The translations under genes and the position numbers were made by a program. Positions 1-7,989 of a stretch of DNA of 64,000 bases are shown in pieces. Origin of the DNA: Bifidobacterium simiiventris (GTDB lineage: Bacteria; Actinomycetota; Actinomycetes; Actinomycetales; Bifidobacteriaceae). Within the stretch, counting starts at the first letter, position 1. Each line of letters opens with the position of its first letter. The stretch lies in assembly GCF_019331715.1 (NCBI RefSeq), contig NZ_JAHBBG010000008.1, positions 1 through 64,000 on the forward strand, read 5' to 3'. The notes under the pieces are model-generated. The model was not told the DNA's origin, ran no database searches, and was given only the letters and a program-made list of their open reading frames with translations.

Positions 1-197
1 ACTCCACTTTCCAAGGAGACTGAAGCTGCAACGCGGCGGTGAACAGACAAGAGGTATCCATGCCTCCAACCTACCCGACCGGCATCACCTCACACCCAAA
101 CCACCCACCACAAACAGCGAATAGCCTTCAAGAAATACTCAGCTTAAGAAATTCAGCTCCCCCGGCAGGGGTAAGGAGCCGAGGCGGAGGCGCGAAC

Positions 198-1643
198 TCA
201 GACAGTAAAATTGGACATTTGGCGCAGGTAGGGGATGTTCGACGCGGCCCACGGGAATCCCCACTGGAACAGCACGCACACCACCAGCAGCACCAGGATC
301 AGCAACAGCAGCAACCGGATCGGCAGCACGCCGGGCTGATGCCGCAGCACCCAGCCGTACACGCTCGCATCCGGGCGGCGGCGCTCACCGGCGCGGATCG
401 CACGCAGCACCGGGAACCGCCACGCCACCAGCGCCGCGAGGAACACGATCGCGTACGCCACCAGCGCCGCGATCATCACCGGCTCAAGCGAATCAAGCTG
501 CGCGGCCGCGGACGTAAGCGAGGTCGTGTTGTTCGTGAACGCCACGCCCGTCGTGCTCGAATCGGTCGCCAGTTCCTTCGGCACGCCGTCCGAGACCTTC
601 GCCCAGTACTTGAGCTCGCCGTAGCTGATCCAACGGTAGATCGGATCGGAGTATTTCGGCTCGCACGTCGTCATCGTGATCATGCGCTTGGTGGGCGTCT
701 GGCCGGGGTTCTGCGGATTCGCGCCGATCACGCGGATTTCGGTCGGCAGCACGATCTCCTTGCTGGTGTACTGGTAGACGTACCAGTAGTCCTGCGTGCG
801 GATGATGATCGGGTCGCCTTCCTGCAGCTTGTCGACGTCGCCGAGCGGCTGGCCGTAGCCGTTGCGATGGCCGGCGATCGCGAAGTTGCCGACCTGGCCG
901 GGCCATTGCGTGTCGTCGTAGTGGCCGAGACCGTGCTTGTTGAGCTGTTCGAGCGTGGTGCCCTGCACGAGGTTGCGTTCCCAGTTCTTGCCGAAGCGGG
1001 GGATGTATACGGTGGCGATCAGCTGGCCTTCGCCGGCCGATTCGGGCTGGACCGGCGGCTCGCCGTCCTGCGCGGCCGCGATCTTCGACGTGTCGCCGTT
1101 CGCGGGCGACGACCACTGCGCCGATTTGAGTGTTTCCTGCTGCGTGTGTTCGGCCTGCACGCCCGTCCACCACATCTGCCAGACGATGTACAGCGCGCAG
1201 ATCGCGGCGGCGGTGAGCAGGATCTCGGCGAGGATGCCGAGCGCCTGCCAGAACCAGCCGTGCTTGCCGTTGGACTTGGGATTGGCGACTGCCGCTGCAG
1301 AGTTGGCGGCAACGTGGCCGGCCGACGCGGCTGCTGCTGCGGCAACCGGCTGACCTGTGACCGGCTGACCCGCAATCTGCGACGCAGCGATCGAGGCTGC
1401 CGCCGCTGCGGTTTGACCGGCACCGCTCTGGAACTGCACGCCGGCCCGTGCCGCCGTGCTCTCCGCGTTCAGATATCCGGCATAGCCGCTCGTTCCAGCG
1501 GTCCTCGGCGCAGCGGCCGGCGGCGCCGGCGGAATCGTCGGAATCGAAACAGGCTCCGCGAAATCCCCGATCTGGTCGATCGAATCAAGCTCGATCTCGT
1601 CGTCGTTCCCGTCGAACTGGTTGTCGTTTCTTGCGTGTCTCAC
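198..1643 (-). CDS. Class E sortase (housekeeping-type transpeptidase)
   Basis: The 481-residue protein is a membrane-anchored sortase that would join cell-wall proteins to peptidoglycan. Residues 1-130 are an Ala/Gln/Pro-rich cytoplasmic region, one membrane segment lies near 131-155, and the sortase beta-barrel follows (about 205-350). The catalytic triad is visible: His259 in AGHRNG, Cys327 in TMTTCEPK and Arg337 in YRWIS. TxTC-x-P is typical of the actinobacterial class E group. Two further hydrophobic stretches near the C-terminus (about 390-412 and 445-462) suggest extra membrane passes, which is more than the usual single anchor. It overlaps the upstream DUF881 gene by 4 nt, so the two are translationally coupled. 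This sortase-DUF881-crgA neighbourhood is common near oriC in actinobacteria. The family call is firm; the substrates are unknown. Confidence 0.9.
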   Translation of the reverse strand: MRHARNDNQFDGNDDEIELDSIDQIGDFAEPVSIPTIPPAPPAAAPRTAGTSGYAGYLNAESTAARAGVQFQSGAGQTAAAAASIAASQIAGQPVTGQPVAAAAAASAGHVAANSAAAVANPKSNGKHGWFWQALGILAEILLTAAAICALYIVWQMWWTGVQAEHTQQETLKSAQWSSPANGDTSKIAAAQDGEPPVQPESAGEGQLIATVYIPRFGKNWERNLVQGTTLEQLNKHGLGHYDDTQWPGQVGNFAIAGHRNGYGQPLGDVDKLQEGDPIIIRTQDYWYVYQYTSKEIVLPTEIRVIGANPQNPGQTPTKRMITMTTCEPKYSDPIYRWISYGELKYWAKVSDGVPKELATDSSTTGVAFTNNTTSLTSAAAQLDSLEPVMIAALVAYAIVFLAALVAWRFPVLRAIRAGERRRPDASVYGWVLRHQPGVLPIRLLLLLILVLLVVCVLFQWGFPWAASNIPYLRQMSNFTV

Positions 1644-2407
1644 TGTGCGTCCGTTTCCTGCGCCGTGTCGTCGACGCTCGAGTATTGCAGCGACTGTAGC
1701 AGCGCCGCGGTTTCGGGGAATTGCAGATTGTCCTTTTGCTCGACCTTGTAGCCGATGCCGAATGCGCTGACGTATTCCTGGAAGATCTTCATCGCGCTCG
1801 AATTTTCAAGCGCCTGCATCATACCGTCGGCCGGTCCGATCGCGGAGATCGTGTACGGGGGCGAGTATTTCTTGCCCTGCAACAGCAGCACGTTGCCCTG
1901 GCAGATCACCGCCGAATTGAACAGCACGCGCTGGTCCTGGATCATCATCGACTCGGCTCCCCCGGCCCATAACGCGTTCATCACGGATTCGATGTCTTCC
2001 TGATGGATCACGTAGTCGTTGATGTTCGTGGCGGAACCGGAATTGTCGACCATGTTCTCCCACAGCGGCGAATCGTTGAGCGTCACCGTCACACCGGGGC
2101 CCTGCACCGCCGACAGCATGGTGCTGGAACCGGCGGTTTCACTGTCGGTCGTGCCGCCGTCGTCGGTGAGCGTTTTGTTCAGCGTATCGATCTGCGAGCT
2201 GAGTTTGGCGACGTCGCGCTGCAGTTCCTCCGCGCGTTCGACCCGCTGTTCGACGAGGTCGGCGGTGTCGGACGACAGTACGACGGTGCGGTTGATGCGC
2301 ACGTTGGTCGACAACAGGAACCCGCTGAGCGCCACCACAAGGCACACGGCGGTACCGCTCAGCCACGAGGCGCGCTTCGCGACATGCCTGCCGGTATGTT
2401 TCGCCAT
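1640..2407 (-). CDS. DUF881 family membrane protein
   Basis: This 255-residue protein has a short basic N-terminus, one membrane segment (about residues 14-33), a predicted coiled coil (about 45-80, rich in Glu/Leu/Lys) and then the extracytoplasmic DUF881 domain with the NDSPLWENM-type region and an FNSAVICQGN-like core. DUF881 proteins accompany cell-division and sortase genes in actinobacteria, but no molecular function is established. The gene is divergent from crgA and runs with a 4-nt overlap into the class E sortase, indicating an operon. Confidence 0.85.
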   Translation of the reverse strand: MAKHTGRHVAKRASWLSGTAVCLVVALSGFLLSTNVRINRTVVLSSDTADLVEQRVERAEELQRDVAKLSSQIDTLNKTLTDDGGTTDSETAGSSTMLSAVQGPGVTVTLNDSPLWENMVDNSGSATNINDYVIHQEDIESVMNALWAGGAESMMIQDQRVLFNSAVICQGNVLLLQGKKYSPPYTISAIGPADGMMQALENSSAMKIFQEYVSAFGIGYKVEQKDNLQFPETAALLQSLQYSSVDDTAQETDAQ

Positions 2408-2495
2408 GCTTCCTCCGAACGCTGAGCGGCCTGTTCCTGAGTTCGAGTCTAACCACTATTATGACTTCTAGCCTAAATATAAGGAGACTACGCTG

Positions 2496-3152
2496 ATGGC
2501 AGATACCGAGCAGAAAGACTGGCAGGCCGAGACCGCCGACGAGGATGCGGCGACCGCTGAGACGGCCGAGACGACTGCGATCGAGACGAACGACGACAAG
2601 ACCGTTGAAATGACGACCGCGACCGCCGCAGCTGAGACGAGCGAGACGGCCGAGACGGCCGAGACGGACGGCGAGGAGACGGCTGCAGCCGAGGACGCAG
2701 CGGACGAGAAGGCTGCCGACAAGAAGCCTGCCAAGACTGCGACCACGACCACCACTACCACCACGACCGTGACCACGACCACCACCACGACGCATGCCGC
2801 GGCGGACGATATCGCGGCGGCCGAGGACGAGGATTACGGCGTGCCGATGGATCAGGTGGAGGCCGTGCTCAACGCGACCGCCGACAAGAGCTCGCTGACC
2901 CCGCAGATGCAGCGCATGATGGCGCGTCAGGCGGAGAACACGAAGCGCGTCGAGGAGACGATCAAGGGCACCAAGTCCAATCCGCGCTGGTTCGTGCCGC
3001 TGTTCTGCACGCTCATGATCATCGGCCTGATCTGGGCGGTCTGCTACTACCTCACGTCGAGCTACCCGATTCCGGGCATCGGCGCGTGGAACCTGCTCAT
3101 CGCGTTCGTGATCATCATGGTCGGCTTCATCATGACCATGTGGTGGCGGTGA
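2496..3152 (+). CDS. crgA: Cell division protein CrgA with long acidic/Thr-rich N-terminal extension
   Basis: The last 60 residues are a recognisable CrgA: a conserved NPRWFVP entry, two membrane helices (about 162-184 and 195-214) separated by a short SSYPIPGIGAWN loop, and a terminal WWR. CrgA helps regulate FtsZ-dependent division and recruits peptidoglycan enzymes in actinobacteria. The usual protein is about 80-95 residues. Here it is 218, because of an N-terminal region dominated by Ala, Thr, Glu and Asp, including a run of about 18 threonines broken by single residues (residues 73-94). The start is supported by an AAGGAG ribosome site about 10 nt upstream. The identity of the C-terminal domain is secure; the role of the extension is unknown. 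Confidence 0.88.
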   Translation: MADTEQKDWQAETADEDAATAETAETTAIETNDDKTVEMTTATAAAETSETAETAETDGEETAAAEDAADEKAADKKPAKTATTTTTTTTTVTTTTTTTHAAADDIAAAEDEDYGVPMDQVEAVLNATADKSSLTPQMQRMMARQAENTKRVEETIKGTKSNPRWFVPLFCTLMIIGLIWAVCYYLTSSYPIPGIGAWNLLIAFVIIMVGFIMTMWWR

Positions 3153-3165
3153 CGTTCCCGTCCCG

Positions 3166-4668
3166 TCACGCTTTGTGACAGCGCAGGATCACATGCTTAG
3201 CTCCGGCGAGCGTGGTGGCGAACAGGTAGGTGTCGCCGCCGTCGCTCAGCCGGAGCTTTTTGCGTAACTGGGCGACCGTGAGCGGGAAGTTGCGCACGGC
3301 GACGTTGGCCTTGGCGACGCCGGCGAGCGCCGATTTGAGTTCCTTTTTGCCCATTGTGGTGACAGTTTCGACGGCGAAGGCACGGCCGGGGAAATCGGTG
3401 ATCGGCCGGTCGCTGCCGGAGACGAAGAGGTGACTGTTCGGGCCGATCTGCGTGAGTCCGTACCGGTCTTCGACCAGTGCGAAGCAGCCGGCCTTCATGA
3501 TCGACGCGTTCGGCTCGTACAGATACGTGATCCTCTCCGGCAGCGGCGCAAGGCCGAGTGCGCGATCGGATGCCGCGGACGACGCTCCATAACTGTCATT
3601 TCGAGCGGAGCGCAGCGAAGTCGAGAAATCTTCCTCACGCTCTCGCGCGGTTCCCCGAATCCGGCTTGTAGCTCCGTTCGAGACGACGCCATAGTCGTAG
3701 TCGAGACGGTCGGCGTCGTTGACGCAGTGGACGCGGACTGTCGCGTTGGCTGTGCGGTCGAGGACGAGCAGCAGTTCCTTGCATTCGTTGCCGGTGGAGA
3801 CGATGTGGACTTCGCTGACCGCGCCGCGGAAGTCGGCGACGGCCTTGCGCCAGTCGAGCATCGGGGACAGTTTGATCATGACGTGCGGGGCGGCGGCAAG
3901 CAGTCGGTCGCGCAGGGCGAGCACGTTCGGCGTGCAGTCTTCGATCGCGACCGTGCGCCCGCCGTGCTCGTCGCGTCGCGCCGGGTCGAGGAAGATCAAG
4001 GAAATGGCCCCATTTTCAACCTTCTCGGCCTTCTCGGCCCCCTCGGCTGAGGGGGCTCCCGCGCAGCGGGTGGGGGAGCGTACACCCTGCGCCTCATCGA
4101 AGGCCACCCCGCCCGATCGCAATAACGTGTTCACATCCCCTAGCACCGCTTCCGCATCGCCGTTCACAACCGTCACGTGATCCAGTCCGAGTGCGTGCAT
4201 GTTGTGTTCGGCCAGTGCACATAGATGCTCCTGCCGTTCCACATAGATCGCCCGTGCGAAGCCGCGGGCCGTGTACGAGAAGTCCACGCCGAATCCGCCG
4301 GTCAGGTCGATCATCGTTCCGGGGTGCACGGAACCGTCTGCAACGGCCTGCGGTTCCCCCGCGGTATCGCGACCGTCTGCCGCCCGGCTCTCCCCCACGA
4401 TCCGCCGCGCGACCTCCGCCTTGTATCGCGCGGTGAATTCGGACGAGCACTGTTCCATCGAAATGTGCGGTGGGTACACGATTCCCTCGCACGCCGCCCA
4501 CTGCGGCAGTTTGCCGCGAGCCGTCTGCCATCCGGCGATCTGGTCGAGCGCGAACGGCAGGTCCAGCCCGTCGGCGCGCTTGGCTTTGAGTGCCAGGTCG
4601 CGCACGTTCTCCAGACGGTGTTCGGCCACGAATCGGGCGGTTTCAGGCGATATCAGCATGCCCTTCAT
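3166..4668 (-). CDS. Class I SAM-dependent methyltransferase with THUMP-like domain
   Basis: This is a 500-residue predicted methyltransferase of the actinobacterial THUMP-like family. A Rossmann SAM-binding loop is seen as DLTGGFGVDFS (about residue 120) and a second conserved block as LDPARRDEHGGR (about 228). The C-terminal part (YLYEPNASIMKAGCF through LRKKLRLSDGGDTYLFAT) matches the THUMP-like tail. Substrate and physiological role are unknown. Two repeat elements lie inside the gene without breaking the frame: a family-B palindrome at 4038-4085 (residues about 195-211) and a family-A repeat pair at 3594-3690 (residues about 327-358). Both fall in probable surface loops between conserved blocks, so the protein may still fold. 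The gene is convergent with crgA. Confidence 0.8.
   Translation of the reverse strand: MKGMLISPETARFVAEHRLENVRDLALKAKRADGLDLPFALDQIAGWQTARGKLPQWAACEGIVYPPHISMEQCSSEFTARYKAEVARRIVGESRAADGRDTAGEPQAVADGSVHPGTMIDLTGGFGVDFSYTARGFARAIYVERQEHLCALAEHNMHALGLDHVTVVNGDAEAVLGDVNTLLRSGGVAFDEAQGVRSPTRCAGAPSAEGAEKAEKVENGAISLIFLDPARRDEHGGRTVAIEDCTPNVLALRDRLLAAAPHVMIKLSPMLDWRKAVADFRGAVSEVHIVSTGNECKELLLVLDRTANATVRVHCVNDADRLDYDYGVVSNGATSRIRGTAREREEDFSTSLRSARNDSYGASSAASDRALGLAPLPERITYLYEPNASIMKAGCFALVEDRYGLTQIGPNSHLFVSGSDRPITDFPGRAFAVETVTTMGKKELKSALAGVAKANVAVRNFPLTVAQLRKKLRLSDGGDTYLFATTLAGAKHVILRCHKA
3594..3690. repeat. Family-A repeat pair inside a coding gene
   Basis: A GTCATTTCGAGCGGAGC-type arm with the AGAAATCTT tail (3594-3632) is followed by a decayed inverted partner around 3671-3690. 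The same element occurs in intergenic DNA at 9076-9175, 26866-26991, 51685-51828, 52113-52179 and 55594-55694. Here it is translated as part of the methyltransferase. Confidence 0.75.
4038..4085. repeat. Family-B palindromic repeat inside a coding gene
   Basis: The segment with CCCCTCGGCTGAGGGGGCT followed by a short stem and GGGGGAGCG matches the intergenic family-B repeats at 7359-7425, 7800-7865, 7917-7980 and 10998-11135. It lies in frame within the methyltransferase gene. Confidence 0.7.
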
Positions 4669-4711
4669 CGTATCCAGCTCCCGGGATTGCGCGCACGCAC
4701 AGCGGGCATCG

Positions 4712-6118
4712 TCACGCCATCAGTTCGCTAAGTTCCACAAGCTGAACGGCATTATCTGCAGCGGCGATATCGGTAAGCGGCTGAGTGAATCCACCCAGCG
4801 AGAAGAGCATGAGCCAACGTTCCGAAGCCTTGATCTTAACCGCACGGGTGCGCAGCAACTCCAGCATCGACGGATCCATCGGCACATTGCGGAACTTGCA
4901 TTCGCCGACGATCGCCTTGGAGCCGGTGCCGTCCACCGCCACAACGTCCATCTCGTCGGTCTTGTCCCACCAACGGCCAACCCTACCCACATGGAACGGC
5001 AGCAAACCTCGAATGCTTTTCCTCATCAACCACGCGGCGCACATTCGCTCGAATGTATGGGACGCATAGTCATGCAGCATCGGGCGAACGGCATCATCCC
5101 ATACGCCGTCCGTATCGCCGCCGTCCAATCGCGAACGGTTCGGGTAGACGAAGGAATACCAGAATCGGAAATACTCATCTGCAAGCCGATACAGACCGCG
5201 CGTCCCCTTCGCGTGCTCGACCGGTTTCGCAGTGACCGGGAACTCGCGTTCCACGATGCCGATCTCCATGAGGGACGACAGGTAGAATCCCAGAGCGTTC
5301 ACGGGAATCAGCGTATGGGTGGCGATGTCGTTGAGACGCGTGTCTCCCAAGGCGATGGCGCGAATGATGGTGCTGTATTTGGATGTTTCGCGGAATTCCT
5401 CACGCATGAGCACGTCGGGTTCCGAGTACAGGGCCGCCCCACGTCGCAGAATATATCGCTTCACGTTCCACGCCAAGCTTCGATCCGGCAGGAACGTCGC
5501 CAAATACTGCGGTACTCCGCCAAGAATCGAATACGCCAGCGCCTTGTCTTCATCCGAATAATCCGGGAAGAACTTGACTGCGTCCCAGTACGGCATCGGT
5601 TGCATCTTGAGCACGCCGGTGGCCCGCCCATATAATGGAGCCTTTTCGGAGAGGATTTCCTTTTCGATGAAGCTCATGGCGCTGCCGCACAGCACGATCA
5701 TCAGATTCGCGTGACGGAGCTTGTGATCCCACATATTCTGCAGGATCGATGGCAGCGAAGGATCGGATTTCACCAAGTAGGGAAACTCGTCAATAATTAT
5801 AAGCCGACGACGGCCATCGGCAGGAACGGGCAGCGCGTCCAGATCGTCAAGCGCGGCATGCCAGTCCGCGTATCGGCTGAGATATTTACCGGCCGGTGCG
5901 CCGGCCTCGAACATGACGCGAGAGAACTGTTCCAGCTGCTCTTCGCGCGTGCCCATCTGCGCGGAAAAGAACAGTGTGGGGTGATCCTTGGAAAAATGCG
6001 CGAGCGTCTCGGTTTTGCCCACGCGTCTGCGCCCGTACAGGATGACCAGCTGCGCCCGCGGATCCTCGTAGCAGTCCTGAAGGAAAGAAAGATCGTCTTC
6101 GCGCCCGATGAATACCAT
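4712..6118 (-). CDS. Stand-alone AAA ATPase, archaeal-type (DUF234-like C-terminus)
   Basis: This 468-residue P-loop ATPase has Walker A GRRRVGKT (residues 29-36), Walker B RLIIIDEFPY (about 105-114) and a sensor-like CGSAMSF. A winged-helix-like segment follows (about 245-290, LNDIATHTLIPVNALGFYL). The C-terminal domain has a PD-(D/E)XK-like pattern, EMDVVAV followed by VGECKF, as in DUF234. No partner gene is adjacent. Upstream lie two AGTCATGACT-core palindromes (6137-6165) and three 19-bp direct repeats at 34-bp spacing (6214-6300), which suggests self-regulation. It shares architecture with the gene at 48964-50376. ATP binding is near certain; nuclease activity and biological role are inference. 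Confidence 0.85.
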   Translation of the reverse strand: MVFIGREDDLSFLQDCYEDPRAQLVILYGRRRVGKTETLAHFSKDHPTLFFSAQMGTREEQLEQFSRVMFEAGAPAGKYLSRYADWHAALDDLDALPVPADGRRRLIIIDEFPYLVKSDPSLPSILQNMWDHKLRHANLMIVLCGSAMSFIEKEILSEKAPLYGRATGVLKMQPMPYWDAVKFFPDYSDEDKALAYSILGGVPQYLATFLPDRSLAWNVKRYILRRGAALYSEPDVLMREEFRETSKYSTIIRAIALGDTRLNDIATHTLIPVNALGFYLSSLMEIGIVEREFPVTAKPVEHAKGTRGLYRLADEYFRFWYSFVYPNRSRLDGGDTDGVWDDAVRPMLHDYASHTFERMCAAWLMRKSIRGLLPFHVGRVGRWWDKTDEMDVVAVDGTGSKAIVGECKFRNVPMDPSMLELLRTRAVKIKASERWLMLFSLGGFTQPLTDIAAADNAVQLVELSELMA

Positions 6119-6136
6119 ATAAGTAGACTATACTAT

Positions 6137-6165
6137 AGTCATGACTTGTATAGTCATGACTATAC
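6137..6165. promoter_or_regulatory. Tandem palindromic operator upstream of ATPase 1
   Basis: Two copies of the palindrome core AGTCATGACT are centred 15 bp apart. The distal copy (6148-6165) extends to a perfect 18-bp palindrome, GTATAGTCATGACTATAC. They lie 19-47 bp upstream of the ATPase start codon, where a promoter -10/-35 region would be, so a protein binding here would control transcription. Confidence 0.6.
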
Positions 6166-6213
6166 AAATTACGATTATATGAGATAGCCGCCGATCCGAC
6201 GCCAAACTCTATC

Positions 6214-6300
6214 AACCCTTAGAAACGTGCAATCCTGCAATATCCTTAACCCTTAGAAACGTGCAATCCGATGGCATGCTTAACCCTTAGAAACGTGCAA
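6214..6300. repeat. Three 19-bp direct repeats at 34-bp period
   Basis: AACCCTTAGAAACGTGCAA occurs identically at 6214-6232, 6248-6266 and 6282-6300, so the period is exactly 34 bp with 15-bp spacers. The spacing is close to three helical turns, so all copies face the same side of DNA. The unit is too short and the array too small for CRISPR; it resembles an iteron or operator array upstream of ATPase 1. Confidence 0.75.
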
Positions 6301-6336
6301 CGGTCGCATGATCCTTGCCGTCCTTGATGTTCTATT
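6298..6336 (-). pseudogene. Fragment duplicated from the class C sortase gene
   Basis: Positions 6298-6334 match 6618-6654 inside the sortase C gene (the codons for the NIEDGKDYATVV region) with only a few substitutions. It is a short remnant just beyond the sortase stop codon, abutting the last 19-bp direct repeat. Confidence 0.5.
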
Positions 6337-6371
6337 GATGAATTTACCAATGTTCTAGTTCGAGACGTTGT

Positions 6372-7265
6372 CTACCGGATACGCGTTGTGAGTTGTCCGG
6401 TGGAGTGGCCGGCGCGGGGGCGGCGACGGCGTACGACGAGCCAGCGCACGAGCAGTATACCAATGATGAGCACCGCGGCCGAGACCGAGACGATGCCGAT
6501 CGTGAGCGTGCGCACCGGGGTGTCGTAATCGGTCGTGTCCGGTTTGGTGGGGTTCGGGATGCGATGGCCGCGCACGAGGAGGCGATGCGTGTTCACCCCG
6601 TACGGCGTGCAGGTGACAACGGTCGCATAGTCCTTGCCGTCCTCGATGTTCAAGTTGTCGAGCTGGTTCGGCAGGACGACGCTGATCTTGTCGACCTGGT
6701 ACGTGTACGTTTCGCCGAGCACGTGGAACGCGAACGTGTCACCTTTGACGAGCGTGTCGAGACCGGTCAGCAGCTTCGCGCTCGGCAGACCGGTGTGCCC
6801 GGAAACGACCGCATGCGTAGTCGCGCCGCCCACCGGCAGACTGCTGCCTTCAAGATGGCCGATCGCGATCTGCAGGACGCCCTCGTCGGTGCCGTGGTAG
6901 ACCGGGAAGCGCACTTTGAGCTTGGGGATCGTCACGTAGCCCATGATGCCGGTGCCCGATACGTCAAGCAGCGACTCGTACTCGGCCTTCTGCTGGTCGT
7001 TGAGCATCCACCGGTCTGCAATCGTTGGCAGTTTCGCGTTGTATGCGCGCGCCGCTTCCAACATCTGCTTGCGTTGTGCTTTCGACAGATCCTCGGTCTG
7101 TTCGATATACGTCGCCACCGCGCGCGACTGATGCATCCGATTCCACCAGTCAGCCACCGTCGGATAAGAAATCAGCCCGACGCCCGCAACAAACACGACC
7201 ACGAAAAACGCGGAAATGATCGTCGAAATGACATCCAGCACCGTGCGTTTACGTTTGGCGGCCAT
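6372..7265 (-). CDS. srtC: Class C (pilus-polymerising) sortase
   Basis: This 297-residue sortase closes the pilus operon and would covalently polymerise the pilin subunits. It has an N-terminal membrane segment (about 12-35), a sortase barrel with His157 in SGHTG, Cys219 in VVTCTPYG and Arg228 in THRLLVRGHR, and a C-terminal membrane segment (about 255-278) followed by a basic tail. TLXTC-PYG-N-HRL is the class C signature. I do not see a clear DP(W/F) lid motif before the barrel. It lies downstream of the minor pilin, separated by about 720 bp of repeats, so co-transcription with the pilins is likely but not certain. Confidence 0.92.
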   Translation of the reverse strand: MAAKRKRTVLDVISTIISAFFVVVFVAGVGLISYPTVADWWNRMHQSRAVATYIEQTEDLSKAQRKQMLEAARAYNAKLPTIADRWMLNDQQKAEYESLLDVSGTGIMGYVTIPKLKVRFPVYHGTDEGVLQIAIGHLEGSSLPVGGATTHAVVSGHTGLPSAKLLTGLDTLVKGDTFAFHVLGETYTYQVDKISVVLPNQLDNLNIEDGKDYATVVTCTPYGVNTHRLLVRGHRIPNPTKPDTTDYDTPVRTLTIGIVSVSAAVLIIGILLVRWLVVRRRRPRAGHSTGQLTTRIR

Positions 7266-7494
7266 GTTTGCGTTTTCCTTTCTGGTGGGACGGGATATCG
7301 GAATCGCGCTTCGCGCGATGCTATGTTGTTGCGAGACCTCGCGATCGTTAAAAAGCTGGCGGAGCCTCGGCTCCCTCGGCTGAGGGAGCTGTCAGCCGCA
7401 GGCTGACTGAGGGAGCGTCACGGCCAAAGGCCGCCAACAACACAGCATCGGCCACCGGCCGATTCAATTATCAAAAAGAAGAGGCGGACTCCTC

Positions 7495-7630
7495 CGGAGT
7501 GCTAAAAGTAACGAACGCACTCCGGAAGAATCCTGACTTACTCAGGGCGATGGGGCGGGGAGTCGGGAGTCCCGCGGGAGGTGAGAGAGTAAAGCGGTAT
7601 CTCCACGAATCCCCGTGCCATCAAGACTTA
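7495..7630 (+). mobile_element. Possible IS200/IS605 (tnpB-end) remnant
   Basis: The stretch reads like the 3' end of an IS200/IS605-type element: a GGCGATGGGGCGGGGAG segment, then GTGAGAGAG, then an AATCCCCGTGCC end motif followed by ATCAAG. No transposase frame of useful length remains. The call rests on resemblance of the end motif only. Confidence 0.3.
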
Positions 7631-7648
7631 TTCGGTTATAAACACGTT

Positions 7649-7675
7649 CAGCTCCTCCGATTTTCGGAGGAGCTG
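7649..7675. terminator. Perfect 12-bp stem-loop (terminator-like)
   Basis: CAGCTCCTCCGA (7649-7660) and its exact complement (7664-7675) enclose a 3-nt loop, followed by a short TTT. It could attenuate transcription between the minor pilin and the sortase. Confidence 0.5.
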
Positions 7676-7989
7676 TTTAGACGCTGGCGGAGCCTCGGCG
7701 TCCTGCAATTACGGACAGCCTAACGGCTGACTGCTTGCTGGCTCGCCTGTCGGCTCGCACATTGCCTACAAACAGCTCTGCTGTTTGCTTAACGGCAATG
7801 TCCTTGCTGAGGGAGCTGTCAGCCGCAGGCTGACTGAGGGAGCGTCGCGGCCGAAGGCCGCCAATATAACTGAATCGGCCTACGGCCGATGCCGTTACAC
7901 AGCGGCTTCGCCGCAGTCTCTCCCTCGGTCTCGCTTCGCGAGCCAGCTCCCTCACAGAGGGAGCCGAGGCTCCGCCAGCATCGGAAGGC

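Larger units (their letters stand above)
7266..7989. repeat. Repeat-rich gap in the pilus operon (family-B copies and hairpins)
   Basis: No gene is supported here. Family-B palindromes, in the form CTCGGCTCCCTCGGCTGAGG with a following AGCCGCAGGCT stem, occupy 7359-7425, 7800-7865 and, inverted, 7917-7980. Degenerate copies lie between 7680 and 7800. Smaller hairpins such as GGCCAAAGGCC and CGGCCTACGGCCG accompany them. Short open frames across this stretch are products of the repeats. Confidence 0.75.

Noticed and set aside
39..1751. Long plus-strand open frame (570 codons) at the left end
   Set aside because: It is antisense to the sortase and DUF881 genes. Its product is Arg/His-rich with no domain, while the minus strand gives recognisable families.
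6214..6300. CRISPR-like array
   Set aside because: Three 19-bp repeats with 15-bp spacers are too short, spacers are not of protospacer length, and no cas gene is near.
7499..7955. Small open frames in the pilus operon gap
   Set aside because: They are composed of family-B repeats and hairpins. No ribosome site or conserved product.
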